A DNA stretch of 64,000 nt from Pegoplata infirma. Its lineage: Eukaryota; Arthropoda; Insecta; Diptera; Anthomyiidae. The translations under genes and the position numbers were made by a program. Shown here piece by piece: positions 21,466 through 32,641 of the stretch. The stretch spans positions 193,348,692-193,412,691 of the forward strand of contig OY992540.1 of assembly GCA_963921195.1 (NCBI GenBank). The letters run 5' to 3'. Position 1 is the first letter of the stretch; every line of letters begins with the position of its first letter. The notes under the pieces were generated by a model, which did not search any database, was not told the DNA's origin, and saw only the letters and a list, made by a program, of their open reading frames with translations.

Positions 21466-22330
21466 TAATAATTCGAAGATTCCATTTGTGTTTCCAAGAT
21501 TCCATTTGAAATTCGAAAATTCCATTTGTAATTCGAAAAATATCAATTGTAATTCAAAATAGATCAATTATAATTCGAAATAGATCAATATTAATTCGAA
21601 AAGGATCAATTGTAGTTCGAAAAAGATCAATTGTAATTCGAAAAAGATCAATTGTAATTCGAAAAAGATCAATTGTAATTCGATATATAAATTGGATTTT
21701 GAATTAGATCAATTGAAGGGCTTATTGTAAAAACTCGATAAGCAACATTTTATTTTATGGTGGTTTTTGCCTTAAAACTTTTGAAATAATGTAGAAAAAA
21801 TTACTTTTGCAGAACTTTCATTCTCAAGATACTTGTACGAAGGGCTTTAGCAAGACTTTTGCCAAAAATTTGTCAATGGAACATCAGTAGAAGGCGAAAA
21901 ACACCAAACACCTTCCATTGTAATTCGAAAAAGATCAATTGATCTTTTTCAAATTACAAAAGAATTCTTTCGAAATCCAATGCATATTTTTCGAATTAAA
22001 ATTGATCCTGTCGAATTACAATTGATCTTTTTCGAATTACAATTGATCCTTTCGATTTACAGTTGATCTTTTTCAAATTACAATTGATCTATTTCGAATT
22101 ACAATTGATCTTTTTCGAATTACAATTGATCTTTTTCAAATTACTATAAATCTTTTTCGAACTATAATTGATCCTTTTCGAAACATTTGATATTTTTCGA
22201 ATTACAATTGACCTATACAATTGGAATTTTCGAATTACAAATGAAATCTTGAAATTCGAAGGATCTTCAAATTACCAATGGAATTTTCGAATTACAACTG
22301 TTCTTTTTCAAATTACATATCCGTTGTTTT
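21455..22330. repeat. 21-bp satellite in two opposed arrays
   Basis: Unit ATTCGAAAAAGATCAATTGTA (21 bp). About ten units run forward in 21465-21690, best conserved at 21600-21690. The reverse complement runs in 21940-22330 with roughly sixteen units, the flip being visible at 21925-21945. A 230-bp spacer (21690-21920) is unique. The whole is a satellite with inverted halves. Confidence 0.85.
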
Positions 22331-22576
22331 CAAAATCCCAAAGTTTGTGCTCATCTAAGGGTTAACAAATTTTAAATTTATTGAAATAATTTTAAATAGA
22401 TTTAATAATAAATTTTAATAATTTTGACTGATTTTAAGTGTTCATATTTTATTATTGTGCTCATTATTGTTATTTGACAGTGTAATTAAAATTTAATTAT
22501 TATTTTTAAAAAGGTTTATTTATTTTTTTTTTGTGATAAATTAATGATTTGAAATAATATTGAGTAAATGATTGTA

Positions 22577-23166
22577 CACTCAAAATAATTACTCTGTTAA
22601 ATACTCTGTAAAATGACTGTAATCTCAATTCGACAGATATTTGACAAAGTTATCTGTCGAAATACAGATTTTAAGAAAATACTTTGTATTTTCTTGTGAC
22701 CGAAAAACAAAATTTTGTAAAATTGGAGTTACTCGCTAAAAACTTGTAATTTTCACAAAAATAAAAAAGTAAATTTACAATTTGGAAGCATTAAAGCGGG
22801 AAAATTTAACAAAATTTTAATTTAATTAATTTAATTTTAATTAATGTTTTTGAAGCAGAGAAGTTTTACTCATGAAATGGATTTAACTAAAACTTTGTAA
22901 ATTTACAGTTTTTTTGTAAAATTTTGAACTCATAAATGCATTTTACTGAAACTTTGTTAATTTACAGAGTTTTTTGGTAAAATTCTTCTTGGTTTTATCA
23001 GTATTTTACAGATAATTCTGTAAATTTACAGTTTTTTTTTATCGAAATCATTTTACAGAGTTTTCTTCGTAAAATAACAAAAAATCTTGCTGGTTGGAAA
23101 TCTATGGTATTTTCTGCTGGCTCAGCAGAGTATCTCTGTAATTTAACAGAGTGATTATTTTGAGTG
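22577..23166. mobile_element. TA-flanked non-autonomous element (ACTCTGT family)
   Basis: The ends CACTCAAAATAATTACTCTG and CAGAGTGATTATTTTGAGTG are inverse, about 20 bp long, and flanked by TA (22575-22576, 23167-23168). Internal motifs such as TTTACAGAGTTTT recur. The copy at 41460-42186 is the same family. It is 590 bp and non-coding. Confidence 0.8.
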
Positions 23167-23169
23167 TAT

Positions 23170-24265
23170 TTTAAAATATTTGCTATTGTTTAAAATGTTA
23201 CATTTTGACAACTGATTTCAATGATTATAACAAAAATAAAACTGTTAAATGGTAAATTATAAAAATAATTATCAATTTTTGTATTTCTTTAACTACTAAA
23301 GAAGCTTAAGTACAACACACTTTTATATCTTACGTTACAGACACGTTACAATTGAAGTTTAGATTACACTTCAATGATTTTTGCACAGTGGAGCAAATTT
23401 ATCACCTTCTGAGAATGAACAACTTTTTGTTAAAGCCTCTAAAATAAAGATTCAAACCTAAAATATTCAGCTAAAGCTAAAATATAAAGTTCTCAAAATT
23501 TCTTTAGAATTAGTTATCTCAACAAATAAATCCAATGTTCAAAAAAACATTTGAAAATTCCATAAATTCCTTAACTTACCCAACAATTAACCAATAATTA
23601 AACTAAAACCCAAAAGAAAAAAAATCTGACAGTTTTATTTACCAACCATTTACTGGAATTGTTTTTAAAAGGATAAAAAAATAAATCTATAATAACAAGA
23701 GGTACTTAAAATTTCGTACATAAGGAACAGTCGTGGTATAAGAAAAAAATTAACCCTAAAGAGAGATAAAATGAATTTCGAAAAAAATATCAATAAAAAT
23801 TCATAAAAATTATTTGAAAAATTCAATAATTTCAACAGAAATTCAAAAAAGATCTATTTAAAATACTTAAAAAATGCAATGAAAAAGAGTTTATTCTGAT
23901 TCTGATTAATGGGGAATATCCCAGTAAAGAAAGTAGAGTTATCATAAGTACTTGTTATGTTAATTCATAATGGGGAACATGAAAAGGCCTCGAATCAGAA
24001 TAAACTCTTTTTCATTGCACAATTAAAAGGTCGAATAAATTACTAATTTTTATTATTTAATAAAAATTAAAACACATACTTAAAAAATAATTCAAATTCC
24101 TAAAGATCAATTAAAATTCAAAAACGATTGATGTACGAAGGCAACAAACAAAAAAATAAATTTTAATTCCTAATAGATAAATGAATGAATAAAATTCGAA
24201 AGAGATCACTTAAAATTTGAAAAAATATCAATTAAAATTGAAATTCTTAAAACATAATTTGCAAT
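23170..24265. other. AT-rich DNA, weak repeats only
   Basis: 23780-24240 contains scattered ATTCGAAAAA/ATCAATTAAAA motifs reminiscent of the 21-bp satellite. The phrase AGAGTTTATTCTGATTC (23885) and its inverse AATCAGAATAAACTC (23992) form a pair about 120 bp across. No gene was found. Confidence 0.4.
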
Positions 24266-24526
24266 TTGGGGGGTGGGACTTTTCGCAGAGGTGGAAAGTT
24301 TCTGATTTGCCACTCACTTGGGAGTGGCCAGGACGATTCCTTTGTTGAACTGTCCAAGCAGCTAACTTCTTCCGGTCTTAGACCAAGTACCCCCGGGCAA
24401 TGGCTTTGTAGCATCCACTTTAAGGCTAGCCAGAGTTAGAAGGCTCCACAACCATGTATCCTGAATGGTCGAAAGGACGTCTCAGGAAAGTAGGCGAGAA
24501 CCGCTAAAACATGGTTGCATCGTGAG

Positions 24527-25746
24527 CAGTAGCGCTTTAACCCTTAGGGCACACTGGGCACGTGCCCAGGGCCCCGACCTCAAGGGGGCCCCCAGAAGTA
24601 GAAAGTATAACATATTCGCTTACAATTTTTTTTTTTATATACAAATTTATGCAATAACACTTAGTCGGTTGAGTTAACAATACGGCTGAGTATAATTTTT
24701 AATTTTATTTTTTTGTTTTTTATTTATTTATTATACCCTACACCACACTGTGGTACAGAGTATAATGAGTTTGTGCTGATGTTTGTAACTACCCGAAATA
24801 TTGGTCCTAGACCCACTTTTAAGTATACCGATCGACTTAGAATCACTTTTTGAGTCGATTTAGCGATGTCCGTCCGTCTGTTCGTCCGTCTGTCCGTCCG
24901 TCTGTCCATGTAAACGGTGTAAACACGATACAGGTCGCAATTGTTAATCAATTGACTTGAAATTTGAAACTCTTTTGGCCCAAGGACGAAGCATATTGAA
25001 ATTGAAAAAATCGGTCCATATTTAGACCTAGCCCCCATACAAAGGTTCTCTTTAGTTGTGGCTCAAATGACTCTAATAGCCGCATTTTAATAGGTATCTT
25101 TTCGGAATTTGGCAGGTAATCATGCTTCATACACACAAATCACCATTCCGAATTTTAAAGAAATCGGACCAGTTCTTCTTGTAGCCCCCGTACAAACCAC
25201 CTTCTCGATTTTCACATAAATCTCTCAAATTTCATGAAAATTGAAAATATTTAATTAAAATTTTGTTTGTATATGTTAAACGCGTACCTAAATAACATTA
25301 TCAAATCTGATAATCTTCGGACCAGTTTTGGACTTAGTCCCCTTGTGAAAATTTCACCCGATATTCAGTTAAAGCGGTTTATTGTCAACAAATAGAACCC
25401 TTTTTCACTCAAATTTGATTTGTGAGTGCTTTTTACACTTTTTAAAAATATGACAAAACATAGATCTAATCGATCCATGTTTGAACTTGGGACCCATTTT
25501 TCGGGAAACTCTGGTGTAGGGTATTATATGGTCGGTCTTGACCGACTATAATTTTCTTACTTGTTTTTTTTTGTGTAGGTTCCATTTCTTAAAACAGTTA
25601 ATAACATGAATTGAATTTGTACCAATTAACTATAATAAATATAAATTTAAAAACTTTTTCTTGTCATTCGATTTTAATTTTTTTTTCCAGTGGGGCCCCA
25701 AATACTTGTGTGCCCAGGGCCCCCGGCATACCTTAACCCGGCCCTG
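24527..25746. mobile_element. hAT-like element inserted in the RTE-like LINE, TSD ATCGTGAG
   Basis: A perfect 8-bp repeat ATCGTGAG lies at 24519-24526 and 25747-25754, and the LINE text resumes directly behind it. The right end CGGCCCTG is conserved; the left end CAGTAGCGCTTTAACC is a mutated form of its inverse. Subterminal stretches are unusually GC-rich for the window (TGCCCAGGGCCCC near 24562, GCCCAGGGCCCCCGGCATAC near 25712). A mini-me-like repeat (24731-25570) fills most of the interior. No transposase. Confidence 0.8.
24731..25570 (+). mobile_element. Mini-me-like repeat, copy 4 (different subfamily)
   Basis: It begins TTATACCCTACACCACACTG and ends GGTGTAGGGTATTATATGG, then TCGGTCTTGACCGACTATAA and CTTACTTG. 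It carries a GTCC/GTCT tract at 24868-24908 preceded by AGTCGATTTAGCGAT. The body differs from copies 1 to 3, so a distinct subfamily is present. It interrupts the hAT, making it the youngest of the three layers. Confidence 0.65.
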
Positions 25747-27530
25747 ATCGTGAGATTGGACACGTTGATAGCAGCCCTATCACCAATCTAGGGGACGAGG
25801 GTTAACATAAAACAATGATGCACTTCCTAAATGGGACCACGCTAAAAACACTATCAGATCCTGCGCAGATCACACCATCAGCCCAGCTCCCAAAGGAAGC
25901 AAGTGTGGATGTCGGAGAACACTTGGAACTTAATTTCTGAACGTAAAGCTTTAAAAGAGAAAATTAATGCTTCCGACGCTGTGATGAAAAAAGTAGCTTA
26001 GAAGCCAAATATCGTAAATATCACAAGACGGTACAGCGAGCAGTGCGACGAGATAAAAGAAAGCACGTAGACAGCCTAGCAGAAGAGGCCGGAAATGCAG
26101 CAAACTCTGGCGATACGCGCTCCGTTTTTGAGATCACGAAAAAACTTGCAGAGCAAAGAATGCGTACCGAACACCCAATACGTGACATGAGAGGAAATCT
26201 GCTCATCACTGACCAGGAACAACTCTAAAGATGGAAAGAACATTTTTCTACGGTATTAAACAACATGATTGACCCTGCAGCTCAACCACCTATTTCCACA
26301 AGTTCTATCACTGCAACAAACCCTAGGATTCGAATCTCTCCCCCAAGTCTTGCAGAAACCATAGCAGCTATAAAACAGCTTCCAAATGGCAAAGCTGCGG
26401 GTACCGATGGTATCCCAGCTGAAATATATAAATGCGATCCAAACCTTACGGCTGAACTACTACACCCCCTTATATGTGAATCGTGGAAAATTGAGTCCTT
26501 CCCAGACGAATGGAAGGATGGTATAATAGTCAAGATTGTAAAGAAAGGAGATCTGAAGAACTGCAGCAATTGACGAGGCATATGTGTGTTACCAACTATA
26601 GCAAAGATAACTGCAAAAATAATTCTTAATCGCGTTAAAGAGCACCTAGAAAATACCATCAGCTAATGCCAAGCTGGTTTTCGCAGTGGATATTCCTGTG
26701 CAGATCATATCAACACCTTACGAATAATCACAGAGCAGTGTGTGGAATTCAACTCCAAGCTCCATCTTCTTTTTCTTGATTTTGCAAAAGCTTTCGATAG
26801 TATTAACCGGGAGTTCATATGGTTAGCTTCGCAAAGAAGAGGTATACCGGAAAAACTTATATCGCTGATCAAGGAAAGTTATAACCAAGCCAGATGTTTC
26901 GTTCTTCACAAGGAGAAGCTATCTGACCCATGTATGGTGCAAAGTGGAGTTCGCCAGGGATGTATATTGTCTCCTTTGTTATTCCTTGTCGTGATAGAAG
27001 ATATTATAAGTTCCATAAAAAACAGCAGCCATGGTATCCAGTGGCAAATCAACAACAAATACCTTAACTACTTGGCATACGCAGATGACATATGCTTACT
27101 TTCGCACAGACTTTGTGATCTTAAACAGACAACATTAAATTTGCAAGACAAACTGCGCTGTACAGGTCTTAAAATAAATACAGGAAAAACAAAGGCATCA
27201 CCACTAAATATAGGCGACCAAATATACGACTACACGTCCAACTTTTGCTACCTGGGTTGCGAGATTGACGAAAATGGAGGTGCCGACTTAGATGTAGAGA
27301 GTAAAATAAACAAGGCAAGATCATCCTTTGGCATATTAGCCCTAATATGGCAAAATAACAAAATAAGCCTGCGCACTAAGCTTAGAATTTTCGAAGCAAA
27401 TGTCAAATCGGTACTTCTCTATGGATGCACAACCTGGAAAGTTAGGAATATCATTACCCATCGCCTACAAACATTTGTCAGCCGCTGTCTCAGAAGAATT
27501 CTTCGCATTTTCTGGCCTCGAACAGTCTCT

Positions 27531-29285
27531 AATTACTTTAGTAATTGGACCAATTACTTGAGTAATCAATATTACAATTTTCGTGCTCTGAGGAAATTCA
27601 AATACTAAAGTAATTGAATCGGTGTATTTAGTAATTGATTTTTTTTTAAAAAAAATTCCAATAGAGGGCGTAATTTGAACAAAATTTAAAAAAAAAAATT
27701 AAGTAGTTCGTTTCTCACATAATCACCTTTTATATTGACCAATTTTTTTTTCTTTTATGTTGTAAAATATTTTTTTATTGCACAAAACAACAAAAAACAG
27801 GCTGTTTTTTTTGTGTGGGATTACGAGACTTTTTCTAGTAATTTGACGGGGTTTTTTTTTGTGTGTATGAAATTCCATTTAAGGAAAACCATGAATTATG
27901 AAGCAGTACATAAACAGAGTTTTTAAAAACAGTTTAGAAAATTTCCAAACTTTAGTTAATTTTTACTAAATTGTAGGAAAATTTTCGAACCATTTTTGCT
28001 GGAGTTGTATCCTAAAATTTTGCTAGATCTTTTTTTGTATTGTTGTGTTAAGATTATTCATTGATCCTTTAAAGGTTAAAAAAGGCAAGGATTTACACTC
28101 AATGATTTTGAAATACATAAAAAAAAAAATAAAAAATTGGCGAAGAAAACTACAATGTCTTAAATAATAGTTTTGTAGTTCAAGCAACAAACACTACTCG
28201 TACACTCACTCACGTACAGACACTAAAGTGACATGAAAATAACACACAAAAAACACGGTAATATGATATTTTAGTAAGAACAAGGTATACAAGCAAAACT
28301 AAATAATTTCATTTTTTTGGCAATAACAATAAAAAGGACTTTTTATAGAATTTAAACTCTAACGAGAGTTGAAAAATTCCTAAAAAAAATCAATTTCTAT
28401 AAAACTCCATAAAGAAATTTTAGATTTATGAATCATCTTTTTGTTTAAAATTTAACACATAAAATTCAAGAAATTCCTTGTAAATTATTTTATTGTTAAT
28501 TAACCTACATACATACAATTTTTGTACTAAACCTAGTTTTAATTGTAATGAATTTAGTTCTGTTTTTTTTTTTAATAATTATTGAAATAAACTGTCAAAA
28601 TAAATATTAAATTTCCTTTTTAAAAAGAAATTAAACTCTGTTATTCAAGGAAATTTGATAGTTTATATTCTTTTCAACAGACAAATTACACGAAATGAAC
28701 GAGCACCTTTAAATTAATATTAATTACAAAAATTGTTGAATTAATGCGAAATTGGCATTAATAGAATAAAATTTATTCGTTGTAAAACAAATTCTTGAAA
28801 TTCCTTTTGTTAACCTAAATTCATATTTATCTTTATTTGAATCCTCTTTCATTATCATTATTTTGAATTTCCATGCATGTGCTAAGCATTTGTTTGCCAA
28901 ATATTTTGACGTTGTTTTAAAAAATGTTTTGAAATCTAATAAAAGATTCTCATACAAACATGTTTTGAAAATCAAATGGACGTTCGTATAGTAAACAAGG
29001 AAGAATGCTTAATTTGGCGGAGCTGAATTAAAAAAAAATAATCCAAAATTTTAGTTTTCCTTTTTCCGTTTTTTTATCTTTTAAATTTTCTTGAATTTTT
29101 TTTAATTATATTCTGAATTTTGTTTGATTTTTTCTGTAAGAACAGATCGAGCACGGGCTTCTAATATTTTCCTAATTTTTAAGAGTTTTAAAGAACTTTC
29201 TTGAATTTTTCTGTTTTCCTGAATTTTTTCCAATTTTTGGGATTTTTAAGTGTTTTTGAATTTTTCTCATTTTTTTAGAATTTTT
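27531..29285. other. AT-rich DNA; short inverted motif at the left edge
   Basis: 27531-27640 has TAATTACTTTAGTAATT and ACTAAAGTAATTGAAT motifs in both orientations, probably one end of the element that cut off the LINE. 29128-29165 (ACAGATCGAGCACGGGCTTC) recurs inversely at 56770-56810. Otherwise no recognised feature. Confidence 0.4.
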
Positions 29286-29287
29286 CT

Positions 29288-29705
29288 TAATTTTTCATAA
29301 ATATATTAGAGTGGCAGCGAAATTTCAACTTTGGATTTTCAAAATCTTCGGGCGGAATATTGTGCCACATGGTCCTAGACTGATTTAGAAAAAATTTAAG
29401 CCAAATCGGATAATTTTTTAAGAACTTTCTTGAACTTTTTTTCAGAACTTTCTTGAATTTTTCTGTTTTCCTGATTTTTTCCAAATATTTTGGATTTTTA
29501 AGTGTTTTTGATTTTTCCACATTTTCTCAGAATTTTTTTTAATTTTTCAAAATTGTTTGAATTATCATTGTACATAAATATATTATAGTGGCAGTGAAAT
29601 TTCAACTTTGGATTTTCAAAATCTTCGGGGGGAATATTGTGCCACATGGTCCTAAACTGATGTAGAACAAATCAAACAAAAGCTAAATCGGATAATTTTA
29701 AACAG
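29288..29705. repeat. Pair of direct ~120-bp repeats
   Basis: The segment GTGGCAGCGAAATTTCAACT, then GGATTTTCAAAATCTTCGG and TGTGCCACATGGTCCTA, occurs at 29311-29415 and again at 29587-29700 with about 5-10% difference. T-rich low-complexity sequence lies between. No coding function is inferred. Confidence 0.65.
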
Positions 29706-30263
29706 CGAAATTTGGTCTCAAAAAGGACCGGTTTAAAGTTATCCGATTTGACTAAAATTATTTCTACATTACTGATTAATTTTTATTAAAAAATAAAAAT
29801 CATTTTGTTCGACCTTCAAAATATTGTATTTTGAGTAGGTTTATTAGGTCTGTTTGTTTACTTAAATTTCTTACTATTTTTACTACAACTGGAAATTTTT
29901 GTTTACTTTTTGTACTACACTCAAAAAAAAAAATATTGTAAAACTAGCAAAAAAAATGGTTAAAATTAGAAAAAAAACTGTAGTTTTGGACGTTGCAAAA
30001 ATTTTGGTAATATTAGCAAAACCATTTTGCTAATCAAAAAATTAGGAAAAAAATGGTAAAATTACAAGAATACCATTTTATTTTTGTAAAAAATCAATCT
30101 TGTAAAATTATCAAAAAATATGGTAAAATTACCATAAAAAAATGGTAAAATTGAAATAGATAAAAAAATTTGTAATTTGGTAAAAGAAACTGTTTTATTT
30201 AGTATTTTTTTTCTCTGATTAGTAGTTGATTTAAAATTTGGTGAATATACTAAAAAAAATGTT

Positions 30264-30430
30264 GCCTGTTTTTGAGCACCACGTTCTTTAAATGTAGTAA
30301 TAGTAGCATCAACTATTACTTCAGTTGTTGGATAGTTTCTTCGGCTTGATGGTGGCAGCATCTTCTTTTGCCTTCTTTCAGCAGCAGTAGTTGCAGTAAC
30401 TGGACTTCCAACAATATCAAAATCCAAAAT
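30264..30430 (-). pseudogene. Captured histone H1 5' coding fragment (copy 2)
   Basis: Read on the minus strand from 30430, the frame gives I-L-DFDIV-GSPVTATTAAERRQKKM, then PPSSRRNYPTTEVIVDATIT, then TFKERGAQKQ. Fly histone H1 has a Ser/Ala-Pro-Val-rich N-tail, Lys pairs, and a globular domain opening P-S-x-P-P-T-x-x-M-V-D-A-x-I-x-x-L-K-E-R-G-G. The matches PSS, PTT, V-DA-I and F-KERG fall in order and spacing, which chance does not explain well. The expected initiator ATG is ATT; the only upstream-in-frame start would be TTG. The reading frame stays open to 30062 but leaves H1-like sequence after KERGAQKQ. Upstream (30431-30590) lies a leader with GTTTAAGTGAAAAAAAATC. It cannot encode a working histone; whether the captured promoter region is active is unknown. 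Confidence 0.6.
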
Positions 30431-30851
30431 GATTTTTTTTCACTTAAACACTTTAAACAAAAAATTTAAAGAATAACACTTCACTTTTTTTATTTTTTTG
30501 CGTCATTTTTTTTAGCTTAAGTAGAACAAATGAGAATTGCGTAGTAGTCTACACAAGAAATTTCTTACATTTTCAGGTAAAATTTGTAAAAAATTAACAA
30601 TTTTTTTCGAATTTTTAATTTTTTTCACATGTATTTAAAAAAAAAATAAAAAAAAAAACTTTTGGATATTTGAGATTAGATATCTAACTATGTGTTAAAA
30701 TTTTAAAAAAATATTTTTTCAAAATTATCAACTTTTTATTAACAATTTAGGTGGCAAATTTTAAAAAAATTTCATATAAAATTAGCAAGAAATATGGTAA
30801 AATTAGCAAAAAATATGGTAAAAAATACTAAAAATTATGTAGCCTATTTTT

Positions 30852-30960
30852 GAGCGCACATTCAGTTGATGGATGGCTACTTTGCGATGGTGTTGGCAGC
30901 ATCATCAATTTGCAATGATTTTTTTTTCACACTAGAACACTTTAAACAATTTTTTTTTCT
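30852..30960 (-). pseudogene. Histone H1-like fragment, deletion derivative (copy 3)
   Basis: Within the same element, a minus-strand segment starts after GTGTGAAAAAAAAATCATT, retains GATGATGCTGCCAACACCAT, CGCAAAGTAGCCATCCATC and ends GTGCGCTCAAAAATAGGC. The start and end match copy 2 (AAAAAAAATCATT and GGTGCTCAAAAACAGGC) but about 80 bp between are missing. One frame reads PTPSQSSHPSTE, again like the proline-rich lead-in to the H1 globular domain. Confidence 0.45.
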
Positions 30961-31504
30961 TAAAACTAAGAAAAAAAAATAAATAAAAAGTATTAACATT
31001 TCTTTAAGGAAAATACTAATATTTTTGCTAAAATTATAGTAAAATAAAAAAAAAAACTAGCAAGAAAATATAGTAAAAGTACCAAAAAATTGTTGTATTT
31101 TACCAATAGTAAATTGCCAAAAAAAACTGTAAAAGTTAAATTTTTACAATTTTTTTTGCTAAAGTTTGGTTGAAGTAAATTACAACACCTTTTACTAATA
31201 TTTTGACTAAGTTATTTTTTTGAGTGTAAAAATTTCCAGCTGTAGTAAAAATGTGTAGATTGTAGTAAGGTAAACAAACAGGCATATTATAGCTCGATGT
31301 CATTATTTCCTTTACTAATAAAAATATTTTAAAGGTCGAATGAAACTATTTTTATTTTTTTTAATAAAAATTAATCAGAATTTAAACAAAATGGGTATCA
31401 CGCCATGGTAAATACCCCATTAGACTGGCATTTTTTTTTGTCAGCTTTCGATTTTCCCAAGTGTCCGGGCAAATTTTTATTGTCCTAGGTCTAAAACTTA
31501 TATG

Positions 31505-31845
31505 CCCAATAAGCAATTTTAAAATTCAAGTGCAAATCAAGTATAAAACAAGTGTAAATCAAGCCCTAAATTCCAGCCCCTGCTTGATTTATACTTGAAT
31601 TACACTTGAATTCAATAGCATACTCCAGCAAAACGGACACTGGAATTCAAGCCCTGTTTTTACAGCCTTTTCCCTGGTTTTCAAGCGTAAAAACAGCGCT
31701 TGAATTCAAGTTTCCGTTTTGCTGGAGAATGCTATTGAATTCAAGTGTAATTCAAGTATAAATCAAGCATAGACTGGAAATAAGGGCTTGATTTACACTT
31801 GATTTATACTTGATTTGCACTTGAATTTTAAATGTGCTTATTGGG
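31505..31845. mobile_element. Foldback MITE with CCCAATAAGC termini
   Basis: 341 bp that fold almost end to end: CCCAATAAGCAATTTTAAAA pairs with ATTTTAAATGTGCTTATTGGG, and the inner arms (AATTCAAGTGCAAATCAAG, CTCCAGCAAAACGGA) have matching partners. The centre is near 31673. TG is present on both sides, so a 2-bp duplication is possible. Confidence 0.75.
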
Positions 31846-32641
31846 TGGTAAAAATTTGAGGTCAATCGGATTAAATTAACCCGTTGCGGCCGGCGGTCAA
31901 AGTTTTGAATTTTTGAAAAATTTTTAAAAATAAAATTAAAAAAATATTTATCTTTCGACACATCATATTTGTTAATTTCGATTCGCTGACCACGAATATC
32001 AAAAAAAAATAAAAATCGCTCGATCGGTTTTAGAGATACCCAGCAAAACTTTGGTAATGGGTGGTGATTATATAACACATTACCAGGTAATGTATATATC
32101 TTATTTGTAGCATTATTTTATGATGTCTTACCAAACATTTGTTCCACAACGTATTATTTTAAAGTGAAAAATAATACATTACTAATAATTAGCTACGTAA
32201 TGCATGATTATTGGAAAAAATGTATTTCATATTTATTATTTCTAAACATTAAATCATGGATGACTTATATTTGGTTACATTATGTATTATTTCAAAGTTT
32301 GAAATAATGCATTATTTATAATTGAATACATAATGCATTACAATAACATAAAAAATAAATATTTTATAAAAAATGCATAAGTTTAAACTAGAGATGGATT
32401 CACGACAGAAATTTGTTAATGACACACACTCACCCAGGAGTATATTTTATCTCGCTTACAATCACGTGAGTAAATTTAATACAAAATTACTTTTTCACTA
32501 CTCGTAACACCTTATATATTACGTTCTGGTATGCTATATTATATACCTTACTCGTAACCTATAAAATATCATATATTTTACACCTTACTCGTATTCTTTG
32601 TTATAAATTTATGACTTATTTTATACCTTACTGGTATTCTT

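Larger units (their letters stand above)
24270..27530 (+). pseudogene. RTE/BovB-like non-LTR retrotransposon, reverse transcriptase (dead)
   Basis: After a 5' part with no endonuclease domain left (24270-24526, 25755-25990), one frame (codons at multiples of 3) runs from about 26010 to 27530. It has a linker with HVDSLAEEAGNAANSGDTRS, then reverse transcriptase blocks: LPNGKAAGTDGIPAEIYK, RGICVLPTIAKI, CQAGFRSGYS, LLFLDFAKAFDSINRE, VQSGVRQGCILSPLLF, and the catalytic YADDICLL near 27085. It is broken by three in-frame stops: TAA 26226, TGA 26571 (where an N-W-R-G-I motif is expected) and TAA 26664 (E expected before QAGF). The motif order and the LLYGC and RCLRRIL tail fit RTE-type LINEs. The 3' end is lost at about 27530 (after RTVSN), replaced by unrelated AATTACTTTAGTAATT sequence. 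Its 3' equivalent survives at 45005-45609. Confidence 0.8.
29918..31226. mobile_element. TA-flanked non-autonomous element carrying histone-H1-like segments
   Basis: Ends CACTCAAAAAAAAAA and TTATTTTTTTGAGTG are flanked by TA (29916-29917, 31227-31228). The interior is made of repeated ATGGTAAAATTA/AAAATTAGCAA motifs and contains two minus-strand segments resembling the start of a histone H1 gene (30264-30590 and 30852-30960). No transposase is present, so it is a MITE-like element that has picked up host-gene sequence. Confidence 0.65.
29760..31390. mobile_element. Older inverted-repeat element surrounding the H1-bearing element
   Basis: Outside the TA element at 29918-31226 the flanks are themselves inverse: GATTAATTTTTATTAAAAAA, then TTCGACCTT and GTCTGTTTGTTTAC at left face GTAAACAAACAGGCAT, AAAGGTCGAA and TTTAATAAAAATTAATCAG at right. 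So the TA element landed near the centre of a foldback of about 0.3 kb. Confidence 0.55.

Noticed and set aside
30062..30427. Functional histone H1-like gene
   Set aside because: No ATG at the expected place, frame leaves H1 sequence after KERGAQKQ, and it lies inside a transposon; kept only as a captured fragment.
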